A stretch of DNA of 64,000 nucleotides from contig OY292274.1 in assembly GCA_958496175.1 (NCBI GenBank), positions 49,362,630 to 49,426,629 of the forward strand, read 5' to 3'. This document shows positions 25,880 through 39,000 of this stretch, one piece after another (positions within the stretch are counted from its first letter, which is position 1; each line of letters starts with the position of its first letter). Position numbers and translations under genes: made by a program. The stretch is from Sisyra terminalis (taxonomy: Eukaryota > Arthropoda > Insecta > Neuroptera > Sisyridae). Below the pieces are notes generated by a model. That model saw nothing but the letters and a program-made list of their open reading frames with translations, made no database searches and had not been told where the DNA came from.

Positions 25880-26352
25880 AATTTTATGGAGGATACAATT
25901 TCGATGAACCTGGTGATAAAATTAATTAAAAATTCACAATTGTTTAGTGTCATTAGGTATTTATTACACCGCATTGGATTACAATTACACTCGTATGCAA
26001 CCACATGAGCCGCTAGTATTGTTATAAAAATTAAAACTATTAAACTGCCATAGTTAAGTCTCGTATCTATTTTTTTATGGCAGTATTAATTTACGAATTA
26101 AGATAATAGATATAAATGAATGCAAATAAAATAATGAGTTTGAATTAATCTACAAGGAAACTATCATATGTAGAAAAAAAATTAATTTGAAGCAAGAACC
26201 AATCTGTTTTCGAGAATTCTTCGAAAATCGTTCGACAGCATTTCGTTTTGTAAATACATGTAGAAGTATTGGCTGTTATATATTGCATTCTTATTTATAT
26301 TTTATTGTTTTGATTCTTGTGGAAAGGTCTTGTGTACACATCAAACGCTTTT
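25880..26352 (+). repeat. Right copy of the 473-bp direct repeat flanking the LINE
   Basis: This is the partner of 23,713-24,185 at a constant offset of 2,167 bp, with one visible substitution and no indel. It starts at AATTTTATGGAGG, immediately next to the truncated 5' end of the LINE. It ends in CTTTT followed by unique sequence GAAGTTCAATATTG. The pre-insertion locus presumably held a single copy. Confidence 0.9.
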
Positions 26353-28504
26353 GAAGTTCAATATTGACTCAGAGCTAGTCGCAAACCGGAATCTAAGCAT
26401 TTCTAAATAACTATTTATGTGGTACCGTCAATGTTTGCCATTGTCAATCTTTCCGAGAAGGAAACAAGAACCAGTTTCACTTAAATATATACCTAGAAGA
26501 CTTCATAGTAAATGAGAATACCAGCAACAATATGGCATTTATTGGCTGTAAGACATCTATTATCGCTCAGGAGAATTGCATTTCTATTCATAGAATACAT
26601 TTAAATTGTTTCAATAATCTCCGCCGTACAAAAAATATTTCGAAATCCTCTTTTTTTTTTAAATGTATATAAAAAAGCATTTTTGTTTTCTATCATTTAA
26701 TTGATTTTTCTTTCTTTTTGTTTATAAACTTAATCACTTTGAGTAAAGCTATAATGGCGTTAGATATTTGAATAAGGAAGTGTTAAGTGTTCATGATTTA
26801 AACAATCGGGTTAAATAAACATAAACTGTTCATTGAATTTCAAGTTTTGTCACTAAAGTTTAGTTCAAATGTTGACCAACCATAAAGTACAAGGGGCATC
26901 TTTATTGCATTTCAATATTTCAAACGAAACGTGATTAGTTAGATGTACGGGAAGTAGGAATTAGCTTGATTTATTTCCACTTAGATCAGCAAATTTTAAG
27001 AAAGTCAGTTCTTGGTTACTAAGAAACTCATAAGCTAAATTGGATAGTAGACCAAAAATTTAACATTTTAAATCCTTAAATTTTAGACGATAATTGTGTA
27101 AAGCAGGAGTTATTAGGGTTGTTGGCAGTTAAGACTAAGTAATATTTTAACTTGCGTTTACTTCTTAAATAATACAGTTTCGTAAAATTAATGGTTTTTT
27201 TAAAGTTTTACAAACATTAAATAAAAGATTTGGCAACCAAATTGGTATTTGTCTTTCTAATAGGTAATTTTGGACATGTTTTTCAATTTTGCGATCACTA
27301 TAAAAAAATATTGCCACTGTTGATCATGGTGAAAATTAAAACATCGAACAACAAGATTGTTACACTATATTTTTGTTGGTGGTTGCAAATGGTTTCGAAT
27401 AAAAAATATTTTAAAATAATGTTAGAATTATTTGTTAAAAAGCTGTAAAATACCATAATTCATAATCAGAAAATTACATTTAGTAAATCATTTAATTACA
27501 AGTGAAAGGAACAATTATTTTGATCATTATATTTTAATTATTTCTTCAATATTTTCAAATACAACAAATAAATTTTTTTCTTCAATGCAATTATTGTTTT
27601 ATAGAATTATTAAATACTTTTTAAAATCAATACTATTGGAAATATTAGTTTTTTTTCACAATATACATATTATAAAGTAGTGTATTTCAAAATTACGTAC
27701 AGAAAAGCGCGATTATTTATTATCACATGTTTACGTTTTCGAATAAAGAAATAAAGAAACAATATTTTCACATATGGAAAAGCAAATTATGTGTAATAAA
27801 TCAAAAGGTCTCACAAAAAAAAAATTTCATAAGTGTGACAATATCTAGAACCGTATAAAGTTGTATACATGATGCATTGTTATTTCTGTATCTATGTCTC
27901 AATTAATAAGGACGTGTACAGTTATAAAACCACTAAAACTTGATAAAATTTTAAAAATCAGTTTGCGTGTAAAAATTGAAAAAAAAATTTAGTGAGAATT
28001 TTTAATCCGAAAAGCTAAAAAAAATAAGAAAAAATGTAAGTTTAATTTTTAATGTACCTATTGTACGATTACATTATTCTCTAGGATATGGAGGCGTAAA
28101 CTATTGTGATCATATAAAATATGATGATATAAAAATGATTACCTTTTACGCTAAATTTTGTCACAAATCTTCAACATTGCTATTGTTTGAGAGTAATTGA
28201 GGGTGGCAGTAGCTTGTTGATTGATCGTTTGGTAAAAACCCAAAAACACTTTAAAACACCATTTAACTTTTAAATGGCATTAGCCCTACGGAAGATACTG
28301 AAAATCAAAAACAAAAAATAGTTTTTATTAACGTTTTATGCAATTTGTTTAGATCGTAAGCGACAAAAATTTATGACCAACATTTTTTTAACAACTTTGA
28401 ACATATTTTTTCCATTAGTGTATTGATTAAATACGCAACCAAAAAGCGATATTAGCTTCTCATCTATTTTTCGGTTTAAAAAATATTTATCGATTCATTT
28501 GAAA
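26353..28504. other. AT-rich intergenic stretch
   Basis: No gene, RNA gene or bounded repeat recognised. A 72-codon plus-strand frame at 27,230-27,448 is hydrophobic and AT-driven, with no signal of selection visible. Confidence 0.5.
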
Positions 28505-28665
28505 AGTTTAGTAGGGAGAAGACGCAATTCATGCCTTAAAAATCTAAGGCGTTAGAATAATTTCTCATCAGCATATATTTTTAGAGCAGCAGTTTCCAAA
28601 GTTATATTGGCTAATTAGATCGTCAACTTTCGACATTTGAAGACGGTGAATTAAGACGAAGGAAA
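28505..28665 (+). pseudogene. LINE 3'-coding tail relic, related to the one at 8.4 kb
   Basis: The sequence GGGAGAAGACGCAATTCATG (28,514-28,533), then CCTTAAAAATCTAAGG, then AGAGCAGCAGTTTCC and GTTATATTGGCTAATTAGAT, aligns along its length with the uninterrupted version of 8,466-8,810. It translates in pieces as a G-R-R-R-N-S-x-L-K-N-L-R type tail and R-A-A-V-x-K-V-I-L-A-N-like sequence. It lacks the hAT insertion of the 8.4-kb copy, so it serves as a paralogous empty site. Confidence 0.5.
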
Positions 28666-28949
28666 ACAAAAAATAAGGTTGTCTTCAACCCCAGAAAAAA
28701 CTCTTATAGGAAATTCAATTTACTAGATCGTTTTTGTTGCGGCATCGAAATTACCTTTGAACGATGGATAATCGATATTTTGGTCGACTATTTTGACGGG
28801 ATTCTATCATAATTCATTGGCTTAAAATGAAAACGTCGTAATGGTAGTTTTGAATTTGATGATCTTTAAATTTAGGGGGTTTGATCATACTTGTAGTAAT
28901 ATGGGTTCAACATTGATAAGTATTTTATTTATTTCCAAGTCACAGTAAA

Positions 28950-29072
28950 TTAATGGATAAAAATATCTTTTTATTTCAAGAAATATCTTTCAAGAAATCA
29001 ATTTCTTCTTTATTACTATATTATAATAAAGAAGAAATTGAGTCTCATAAGACATATATTATTATCCATTAA
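28950..29072. repeat. Nested hairpin, possible tiny MITE (123 bp)
   Basis: The ends TTAATGGATAA (28,950-28,960) and TTATCCATTAA (29,062-29,072) are perfect 11-bp inverted repeats. Inside, 28,999-29,015 and 29,024-29,040 form a perfect 17-bp stem around an 8-base loop. A small direct repeat (TTTCAAGAAAT) sits on the left arm. The two-level symmetry suggests a folded element, but no target duplication is evident. Confidence 0.55.
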
Positions 29073-29359
29073 TATGGGCTCCTAACAGTAATGACTTTAA
29101 ATTTTTTTGAATTGAATAATTTTTTTTTTGAAAACAAATAATAAGAACTGAAGTTAAAAAAAATATCGATTTGACAAAATTTACCATTCTACAAAATCAA
29201 CTTATAAGTGCCTCTACTTCCTACCATATAATATGTGTGGTATATAAAAATATAGAAATAATAAACATAAAGATAGATCTTCTCATTTGCAAAATAGGGA
29301 TGAAGCCCACAAATCTGTATAAAGGGATACCGCATTTTAAAGTAATAGAAAAACCATAC

Positions 29360-29475
29360 TAGAAGTAACTGAAAACTTCGTCTACGTGGGTATAAATTTG
29401 GATTGAACTAAGCTAAATACAAGAGCGCCTGTGTTGGAAGTGATACAAGAGACCTAAATATGGATGCCTCTCTTC
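29360..29475 (+). pseudogene. LINE RT C-terminal relic
   Basis: The frame GAAGTAACTGAAAACTTCGTC continues to give VTENFVYVGINL, which fits the F-x-Y-L-G block of LINE reverse transcriptases. A degraded stretch near 29,420 may correspond to the following R-C-Y-x-x-L region. Only about 115 bp are recognisable, with stops, so the clade is not resolved. Confidence 0.35.
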
Positions 29476-31700
29476 TCTAGTAAAGACAACTGAAACAATT
29501 GAAGCAAATAAAATGCAAGCGCTTGTTCCAAGCGCTTATTAGTGTGGGCTAGCGCTCATCGGCACTCATTTATCAACTGTTATTTTTAGTAATATGCGTC
29601 TTTCTTATTTATATTTGACGCCAAATACATGATCTATCCATTTATACATATTAGTGATCAAGCCTGAATTTTCACTAAGTGTAACACGCATACCTCTAGG
29701 GGTGTGAGACTAATGTAGCAGAGGTATGAGTTACACGACACTCATTTTAGCTGCGTCTGGTATATCAAGTAATTCAAACAAAACAATACAGTAAATTATG
29801 CATATTGTTTTTCGTAATGAAGGTACGCAGCATTAGGATACTTACGTAAGGGGTAAAAATTTTCAAAAGATTGCAAAATATTAGAAAACTCGTTTTTATA
29901 TTTTGGTATTAATGCGAACTAACAAATGGTTGGGAAAAGAAACTAAACGTTATAAATTCATATAATCATGCCACAAAAATAATTCAGAAATGTATAATTT
30001 TGTATAATATGTAATTAAACTATTTAATTAAATGCTTTTCATAAGGACTAAAACTTTCTCAAAAATGATTATTTATGAAAATAAGCAAGCTGGAGTACCT
30101 ATCTATTAAAAATAAGTCCAAAAAAGTTACCACCATAAAAAATAACATTTCATCGTTTATTTTAAAAATTTATTTTCATCGCTCGAGCATTCTTACGATA
30201 TACCTAACGAAGAAAATTAATCATGAAAATTCTTTCATTTTTACTTTTTAATTGTGAAATCTGTGAGTTTCTGATGAAATCATTATTCAAATTATAACAG
30301 AAAGTTATTAATCATTATGTCCTATTTCAATTGAAAGATAATTAATCAAATTAACAGCATCTTATTTATATTGACGTTCTGTTATGAACTGCATCCACTA
30401 AACGATATGAAAATAACGATTGAAAATATTATGATAATATATTATGCAAACATAGAAAATAGTTTGCTTGTTGCATACGATTTTTGGTACATGCAAAAAA
30501 TTCAGCTCTCACATTTGCCTACAAATCAAAATTAAGGAATGCTGTAGTTGAAATTGCTTTCCTCAAAATACAAACACTGTATTGACATATTATCCCCGCT
30601 TATGATAGATATTATCGAGTAAAACACTTAATTGATAGTAATGATCTTAATTATACAGTAGTCTGACATACCGTTAATGAACTTTAATTAGATATCTAGA
30701 AATGCCATCATAGAACAAGTAAATTTCTACGGCAGTGCGGCAGAATTAAGGTGTTAAATAGTGATAATAATGTTTCGAATTTCAAGAAATTCATGAGTTT
30801 AATGTAAAATGCATTAAATAAAGATTTTGTTGAAGTAAGCTTTCTAAAGACTATATCACTGTTCTATTGAAAATCTTCAAGATCGTACTTAGTTTCAGTG
30901 AAGCATCTTTGCTAAATTGTTTAAAATATACCTACTTACATTTAAACATTGTACAATGCTCTTTTAGTAAGTAAATTAATTATAAGTATAAGAAAACATA
31001 TTACTCGTACATATTAAATAACTGTTAAATTAAATTTTGGGCAATTTGATTTAAAATCAGAATTCCATAAAAATATGAAACCTAAAATAAAATCACCAAT
31101 ATAATATTGATTTTACACAAACTCGCATATTCGTCATCTGGCTTTTAATCAAATTTAAAACAATAGCTTTTTCATCCGCAGAAAATTCAATCACATGAAG
31201 TATTTTTTCCTTCTTTACGGTTTCAAAAGAAATTTATTCATCATGGAATTGAATTCTTTTCGAAATAAAAAAGTTTAAACATACAAACGGGGTTCTAATA
31301 CATTTGAGAGAACCTATAAAACAATAACCTTATTAGTATTGTTTTTTTCTTATAGACTTCGAGTGTTGTAAACTTGTTTTATATTGTTCCACTTTAACGG
31401 TTACCGTTATAATATTGTAAATGTATTTTACGAACTGCGATTCGTGACGTTCAAACGAAAACCAAAGGTAAAAAGGTTGCAAGAATGAGATTTCATATTT
31501 TGATAATGCTGAAAATATTTAGATTAATGTTGGGAATATAATGAATAATGCTTTGGTGTTCAACGCTTAAAACTTAATTAAAACAAAGCAAAGCTCTGAT
31601 TTGAAAGCATGGAAGTTAGTGTTACTGTATAATTAAAGTATCCTTAATTTAGAATTTTAGAAGAAACTAATTCACAAAATTTAAAGTTTTATTGTCTTTC
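29476..31700. other. AT-rich intergenic stretch with one inverted repeat
   Basis: No gene recognised. GTGTAAC plus CATACCTCT (29,679-29,696) pairs with AGAGGTATG plus GTTACAC (29,720-29,736) around a short loop. AAGCGCTTG occurs twice near 29,518-29,540. The remainder is low-complexity. Confidence 0.45.
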
Positions 31701-32075
31701 TTGTAAAATAGTGAAATTATAGAAACCGCGATATAACAATCCTCCATTAAACGGACTTCGGATATAACGGACAAAAAATTCGATCAAATGCAAAAATTTT
31801 TTTAATACAGAATTACCGAAAGCAAGCGTGTCGATATCCAACAGAAACGTCACTTTACGACGAATATCCGAAGACAAAAAAATTGAAATTTGTTGATGTT
31901 TTGTATTTTTAGTTTCAATCTTAAAACAACGTTCATATTTTCAAAAAAGTAGTATTTGATTTATATGAAACCTTTACTTATATAACAGACTTTTGACTAT
32001 AACGGAAATTCTCCCCCCCCCGCCAATTAGTCCAAGGGCTTACCGAAAAGGTTTTATAAAATTAGAGTTTTACAG
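31701..32075. mobile_element. Degenerate pogo/Tigger-type MITE (about 375 bp)
   Basis: The left end TTGTAAAATAGTGAAATTAT followed by AGAAACC pairs with the right end, which on the minus strand reads CTGTAAAACTCTAATTTTAT followed by AAAACC. These are imperfect terminal inverted repeats of roughly 28 bp. Internal blocks such as CGATATAAC, CGGATATAACGGAC and, near the right, CTATAACGGAAATT are typical of pogo/Tigger ends. The right flank is TA as expected, while the left flank is eroded. No coding capacity is present. A 9-base poly-C run lies near 32,013. Confidence 0.6.
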
Positions 32076-32880
32076 TAAATTATTTTTTAACTTCAAGTAT
32101 CGTTAAAGAGTCCAACATCAGTAAACTCAATAAAATAAACTTTACTATTATAATCACTTAATAAATAATTTGCAATTTATGCACTTTTTCAATCAAAAAC
32201 TATTGAACTCCAAGGAGAAAATTAATTAAAGCCAAATTCGTTTTTTACATTTACGCATTTCATCCTTATCAATTTACTTACAAGTATTAAAGTATTAATC
32301 TCTTATTGATAAATAAAACAATGTTGATTGAAAAAAAGCTCAAAAAATATCGCTCAGAAAATGCATGAGGATTGAGCTTTCTTATGAGGTTATATTAAGC
32401 ATGTGTGATCTCAAATATTATATAAACATATTTTTCATATAACTTTAACTTTATTATTTGCTGTTTCATTGTTACAAACAATTTTAATCATAACATTGAT
32501 CAAAAGAAAATAACTATAGTCTTTTATTTCAATACATAATGAGGATCAAATAAAGGGGCACATTATAACAATATACGGATGAGATCCAACGAAAATAACT
32601 TATCAATTTTTTTTTCGTAAAAATAAATCTGATTAAACCTGATATTCCCGTATTCCAACTATAACGAAAAAATTATATGGCCATAACTGTTTAACATTGA
32701 TAAATAATTTATTTATAATTTCCGAGTCACAATTTGCTTACAACTAAGGCAATAAACATTACCTGACGATGAAAGGCGTTGTATTTATTAAGAAATAAAA
32801 AAATGAATCATACAACATATAAGACATATAAGACTATTGGTTAATTAAAAAGCCATATTTGGCCTGGAAAAGCCTGATTA
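32076..32880. other. AT-rich stretch with a repeat fragment
   Basis: No gene seen. A segment near 32,692-32,745 (AACATTGATAAATAATTTAT, then TTTCCGAGTCACA) resembles 28,914-28,945 and probably marks fragments of one unidentified repeat family. Confidence 0.4.
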
Positions 32881-33500
32881 GTTTCTATATTTAAATTTTT
32901 TATAAATTTATAAACTCTATGAAATCTAAATGCCGGCTAACGTTAATGGGGACCTAGCAGAGCTCAAAATTGACCTCCAAACTATAAGTGAATCGAATGG
33001 ACACTTTCTTATTCATGGAGTAGGAAATTGGTCTTAAAGACGGATGAATGGTAATTACATCAAAGTTAACGGCATACAATCTGGCAGATAAAAAAAAACA
33101 GCGATTATTTTTCCTCGAAAATATCATCACCTTAAAGAAATACCGGAAAGATTGAGCTCTCATTACCTGAAGCAGTACATCAAGTTTAGGACAGGGAGAC
33201 ATGGATGATGATTTCACCTAATCAAAATAAGAATGGACAGGAGATGATGAGAAAGAAGTTTTAATTTATTGTTGTTTTATTCTAGGTTAATTAATTTAGG
33301 TATTTTTGATGGAATGAAACATGTACTAAAGCCTGTGATAAAGACTCTATCTAGCAAAAGTATGTTTGCACCAGAGAAAACGACTCCTAAAGAAAATAAA
33401 AGGCTACTTAGTTTAAACCAAAAAATAGCCAAGTATATTCATAAAGATATATTGGATGGTCGCAAGGTCAAATACTCTTTCCATGGAAAATAAACTCTTG
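32881..33500 (+). pseudogene. Possible decayed LINE fragment
   Basis: A plus-strand stretch gives DLAELKIDLQTISESNGHFL (near 32,950-33,010), which loosely recalls the apurinic-type endonuclease of LINEs. A 74-codon frame at 33,269-33,493 contains LLSLNQKIAKYIHKDILDGR, loosely recalling the linker between endonuclease and RT. No catalytic motif can be pointed to, so this assignment is weak. An unrelated origin is quite possible. Confidence 0.22.
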
Positions 33501-35966
33501 ATTAAATATTCCAAAGGTTCCAATCGTAAACACTGTGCCAAATAATCAATGCTCCCTAGTTCATTAACAATTGCAAAATATACAAGGACACTAAAACGTT
33601 AATGGTAAAACAAGATTTAAAAAGGTTCAGTCAGAAATAACTAGAAAGAATAGATGGACATGAACAACCTTATCTTAAATCTACTGGTTAACAGCGAATC
33701 CATCAGACTTGACTTCAAAGGTGGAATACCACTGACCTACCTGCTAGATTTTGAATACCAATCCATTAATATGGATTAGTCTGAGACTAATTCATTCCAG
33801 AGATGTACAAGATCAAATGCACTTATTGCATTACCGTGCAGATCGTACATCAAATGAAGATAAACAAAATATTATTCATATGATATTAACATTCAGATTC
33901 CCTAGATATTCTTCTGGTTTCAAATTACAAATAAAGGGAGCAAATTGTTGATGGTTGCTAGTGATTTTAAAAAATCTACTTATTGACCATTGGAAACTTT
34001 AGAAATAAATAAAAATAATTTATTTTCAATTAAAAATTTGCTTACTTTGAAATTGAAATTTAACTTTGGATTACCTAAGCAACATAGTAGCTAAGTACAC
34101 GCTTCTAACAGTAGTAAAGTATATTTCAACTCTCCTAATATGCTTTTTCATTGTTAAATGACTTCATACTATAAAAGTCTAATCGTAAAAATTATTTGAT
34201 GAGGTCATTATAGAAATCATATTACAGAATCAACTTCTAATACTTTGGATATAAGAAATACAGCCAATCTTAATATAAACGCAACCTGAAACAAATTTCA
34301 CTGTTTCCATAAAGCTGAAAACATTGCAAGCATTACTCAAAGTATCAGTGATAAGTAAACAAAATTGTAAATTTTCAAATGTATAAATAATTTCAAATCC
34401 CAAAATTCAACTCGATTTGCAATATACTATAAAAATACGCATTTCCATAACACGCTATGAAGGACAAAAAATTGAACTGATCTTTATATTTCTTTAATCA
34501 CTTTAAACTTTATAATAACCAAACACCCACTTTCAAATCAATTAAGAAATAAAAGAAACCTTAGTTTTTCGGTAAAAGTTTGCTCATAAAGGGCACTGAT
34601 TCATGGCATATTTATGAATATAAAAATAATGAAAATTAAGAACAGAAAGCAGTTAATTACCAACCATTTAGCTCGCTGAAAGTACATCCATTAATCCAAG
34701 CTATAAAGCACACATATTTATTATACGATAATTAAATTAGCATTTTATAAGCATAAAATTATATATATTAAAAGTGGTTGACACCGGTGTGAAATGAGTT
34801 AAAACTATGCCAATTTACTATAGACTATATATCTATATATATTTGTATATGGTTACGTTTGTAATATTGAAACGCAAAATTGATTATTGTATAACATGTG
34901 GGCCATAATATCAATGTTCAAACTTTATCATCGAATATTAATAATTATATTATTATGAAATTTTATTCAATTGCGGATTTAAGCGTATGTTTAATATGAA
35001 ACTTTTGTAATTTCCCGATATTATGAGAAGTTTCTAATGGAATAATTAATGAAGTAAAAGATTCACGTTTTACCTACGTTGCTTCTTAATTGTATATGTC
35101 TACATACATTTCGTTTAAAAATTAAGAGTTTTTAATTAAAAAACTATTAACAAGTTTAAATTATGAGCAATTTAAAAAGTTTCAATCTTGATTTTGGATT
35201 TTCCCTATCTTTTAATAGAGTTGTTCTTCCAATGCATAGATCAAAGTTGAACATTAATTTATCTCATGTTCAATATCCGGAGTATGATTGATGCATTTGC
35301 CATTGTTTACATGTTATGCTTGAGTAAATATTTTAATTAAAATATTATTTTTAACTACAGTATTTCGTTCGATATTACGTAATGATTTATTATTTGAGAA
35401 AATCACTCTTTATTTTTAATTGCTAATTAAAAAGAAAAAAAAAACTAAATTTTTGGGCCTATCAATGGACTATGAAAGTTTTTATATCATTAATTTGGTA
35501 TATTTTAAGCTTTGAACATGGGTAAGGGTTGGTAAAAGTTATCATTTTTATGAATTTATGAGTTATATTAAATGACTGACATATTTGAGCGATGCATGTA
35601 AAAGGAATTAAAAGGAATACTGTTGTAATGACAAGGGTCACTGAAGATTTCTGAAAATGACATTAAAACTGTAATCTTTTGAATAGTATGTGATTAAAAT
35701 AACAATTTTGAAAAAAAGCTATCCTATAGTTAATAATGACCATCATTAATAGTAAAAGCTCAAAATATCCATTAGTCGAGTAAACTTTAAATTAATTTTA
35801 ATTAAATGGGATATGCTTATTGAACACTGAAAAATTATTTTACAATATTTGTCCAAAAACGAGGGTGAAAAAAAACATATTTTCGTCACTAATTTGTTAA
35901 GTTAGAGTGAAGTTTTTTTTATTGGTCAAGGAAAATTATTTAAATTGCCCCAATTTATAAAATAAA
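33501..35966. other. AT-rich intergenic stretch
   Basis: No gene supported. The 66-codon frame at 33,751-33,951 is less AT-driven than its neighbours but shows no recognisable domain, and may belong to the decayed element just upstream. Confidence 0.45.
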
Positions 35967-36090
35967 TTCTACTAATGATTGAGTGGATAAGGTGGCTCCT
36001 GCGTAGCTGGTAGATACAAGTAATGAATTATGGTTTTAAAAACAATTTTTTTTTTAATATTTCTACTACCCGGATTTTATTAACTTTTAC
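35967..36090 (+). repeat. Strongly decayed SINE copy
   Basis: CTACTAATGATTGAGTGGAT, then AAGGTGGCTCC, GTAGCTGGTAGAT and the tail-like GGATTTTATTAAC follow the family order of the SINE at 15,162. The B box is lost and an A/T run has expanded in the body. Confidence 0.55.
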
Positions 36091-39000
36091 ACGTTTAAAA
36101 CTTAAGTACCCATTTGTTATAGTTAAAGTGTACTATAGCTAAGTCGAATTTCATATTGGTTTCAAATTCACAGTAATGATAATTAACGTTAACATATTAT
36201 GCAACTATTATTCTTAAAGCTGATACAATGTTCTAAAAACAATTGATTTGTCTGTAAGGCCGGCCGCACACTATAGCAGACAATCATCTTCGTAAAAAAT
36301 ATTTATTTGAAGTTGGCAGATATGCCAGAAAAGCAGAATGCATTGAGGAAGTGGAGAGGATCGCGCACATATATTTCCAGGCATCTGGTCGCTAATGCTA
36401 GTTCAAGTAATTATTAAACTAATAATTATCTAATAATATTGAAATACTTAGAATTATAGTATAATTTTTAGTAAAATTAAATTGACTAAATTGACTTTTT
36501 TGTTTGTGATGAACGATAAGCCAACAAACAACGACTAGCAATGTATAGCAAGCGAAATGTTTTATAGCGAATAGATGCCTGGGAATGAGTTCATTGTCTT
36601 CCACTACTTCAATTTTGTGTAGTTTTTGCCCTGATTATGGAAAAAATAATTAAAAAAGTTAATCACGTAAGGTTTTGTTGCAAATTACAATTGAAAAGTA
36701 GTTTTTTGGGCCAAAATCAAGGGCCAAAATTGAACAACTTTATCTGTATCGGAAATGGTAGTACCGGACCTCTCACTACTAGCGCTGGTGTCGTTTTATG
36801 TTTTGTTGGTAAGAGAAATAAACCAATACGAAGTTTATTAGTGATATTTTCATATTTATGTTTAATTTGTTACAAATTTGTCGTGTAACTTAACATATTC
36901 ACTCCATGGAACTAAGGAAACAGGCCTTTTTAAAAAATTGCATTTTGAGGGAAAACCTTACGCGAAGGAAGAAAATGGATTTCATATTTGAAATAAGCGC
37001 AAAAAATACATTGAAATGATCTATTTCACTCAAAAAATTTTTAGAAAGTATTTTTCTGTAGGCTTTTGTTATCTGTCCAGTTTATAAGGTATCCTTTTTG
37101 CCCTATAGATGTTTTCTTTATAAAATTGTTTCTTATCGTTTTGAATACTTATTCAACTCATTGGCAATACAATACCAAAAAATGAGAATAATAATAAAAT
37201 GATAATTTTTCAAAAAAACGCCAAATAAAATTGATTTTTCCGATTTGTTTTCAACTCAAGAAAGCCACACAAGCACTACATCTTTTAGACCCCTAGAATA
37301 CTGTATTTGACTAATACGTTAACTAAGCGACGGACGGCACGAAAATCACTTTAAACTTAAAAAACCAAAACAAAAATGTCATTTAAATTTTAAGAAAATA
37401 TTTTCATTTTCAAACTTCACACAGTTTACAAAGGACATCAATTATCACCCAATTCACGAACTTCTAAGCACACAAATTAGAATTTCACAATATCCGTCAA
37501 TCCTACTCACTTGCATCCAACCCTCTTTCGAAGATTGATGCTATTTCGTAACTAATTTATTACAAACAGAAAACCAAATATTATAATTGCTGGCAAATTT
37601 TTGCCTTATTCCAATAATCACATCAAGCATGAAAAATTTGATAAAAGGTTTAGTATTCACTTCCAATTAACATTACCTCAGGTTTGTCTGACTTCTGTTT
37701 ACATTAAATTAGCATGACAACCACAGTGAGCTTAATTTGAGCTTAACTAAATGCGGCTTTGTAGGGTGTGATTCAAGTTCAAGACAATTTAGCAAAATGA
37801 ATATTTTTTGGAACTTGAATATTTTATCAAGTCTCAATTAAAATATAATTTCAATTATAAATTTTGAAATATCACGGTCATTGGTTACAATTATATTTGC
37901 TTCATTGATTAATCTTGAATATTTAACGAAGGATTAATTTATGTAAGTGAAATTTGCAATAAAAGATTTACCTAGTTATGAGACTTCATTATTTATTAAG
38001 GGCTCTCACCATTTTACCCTTATTTGAATTTACCTGAGATTTTTAAATTGAAAATGAATTATTGACTAAATAAATACGAATAAAGTTTGCGAGTTGAAAA
38101 AAAACGAGGGGTGAAGTCCCCCCACTTAATTTGAGAAAAAGTAAGTAAAAACTTTTCATTTCCTTTCTCGTTTTTTCTACGTTCCGCTTGATTTGTATAA
38201 TCAATCATTATATCGATTTCTATCTTCGGAAAATTTAATATACACATCTAGTATTGTTTTGCTTACAACCGAATGATAGGATCGCAAAATGAAAAATTGA
38301 AATCGCGTGAATAGGTCCAACACGATACACTCAAGTTAATGTTTTTCACGTGACATGAATGTCTGAATAAACTTTGCGTTAATAACTTATGCAGACATAA
38401 AAAGTATTTTCTCCTTATTTCCTGTCTTCAAGACAACAGCGAAAATTTAACTGCAATTTTTCAAAGTTCAAAATAAACTACAATCTGCTAAATAAAACAA
38501 TAATTCAGTTCAGTGCATTTGGAGGATTGGTTAAAGGATACGCTAATAGCAAAATTTAAAATTTAAATTTTTAAATTTTTGGAAAAAGAAAACGATAATT
38601 TATAATTGTATTTCCAACCACAATCAGCACTTTCACCCCAATGCTGAATAATCACTTTAGGGATTATTCATCTGAGACCAAAAGCTTCTTGATTTATTCA
38701 TATCTTAAATTCAAAAAGCTCTTTTATAATCAAATAATAATTTCACATTATGTCTCACATAAGAAATTTATCTCAAACGGATTATTTTTCAGCCCTGTAA
38801 AAAATACCATGTGCAAAAAAAAAACTTACCAAATATGTATTTAAAAATTGCAAGGAACTTTTTCACATATTAAACTGGTAACTTATATTGAAAACTTCGT
38901 ACGAAAAGTTTCGTTCGCACTCTGAACAAACCGCAGCGCTTTCGTGGCCTCTCTACGATGCGAGCTTTCAAACACTAAAGCTCTCGTCGCATACATTTGT

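Noticed and set aside
32954..33217. 87-residue minus-strand frame
   Set aside because: Its composition is chance-like. The weak LINE-like signal in the same place is on the plus strand.
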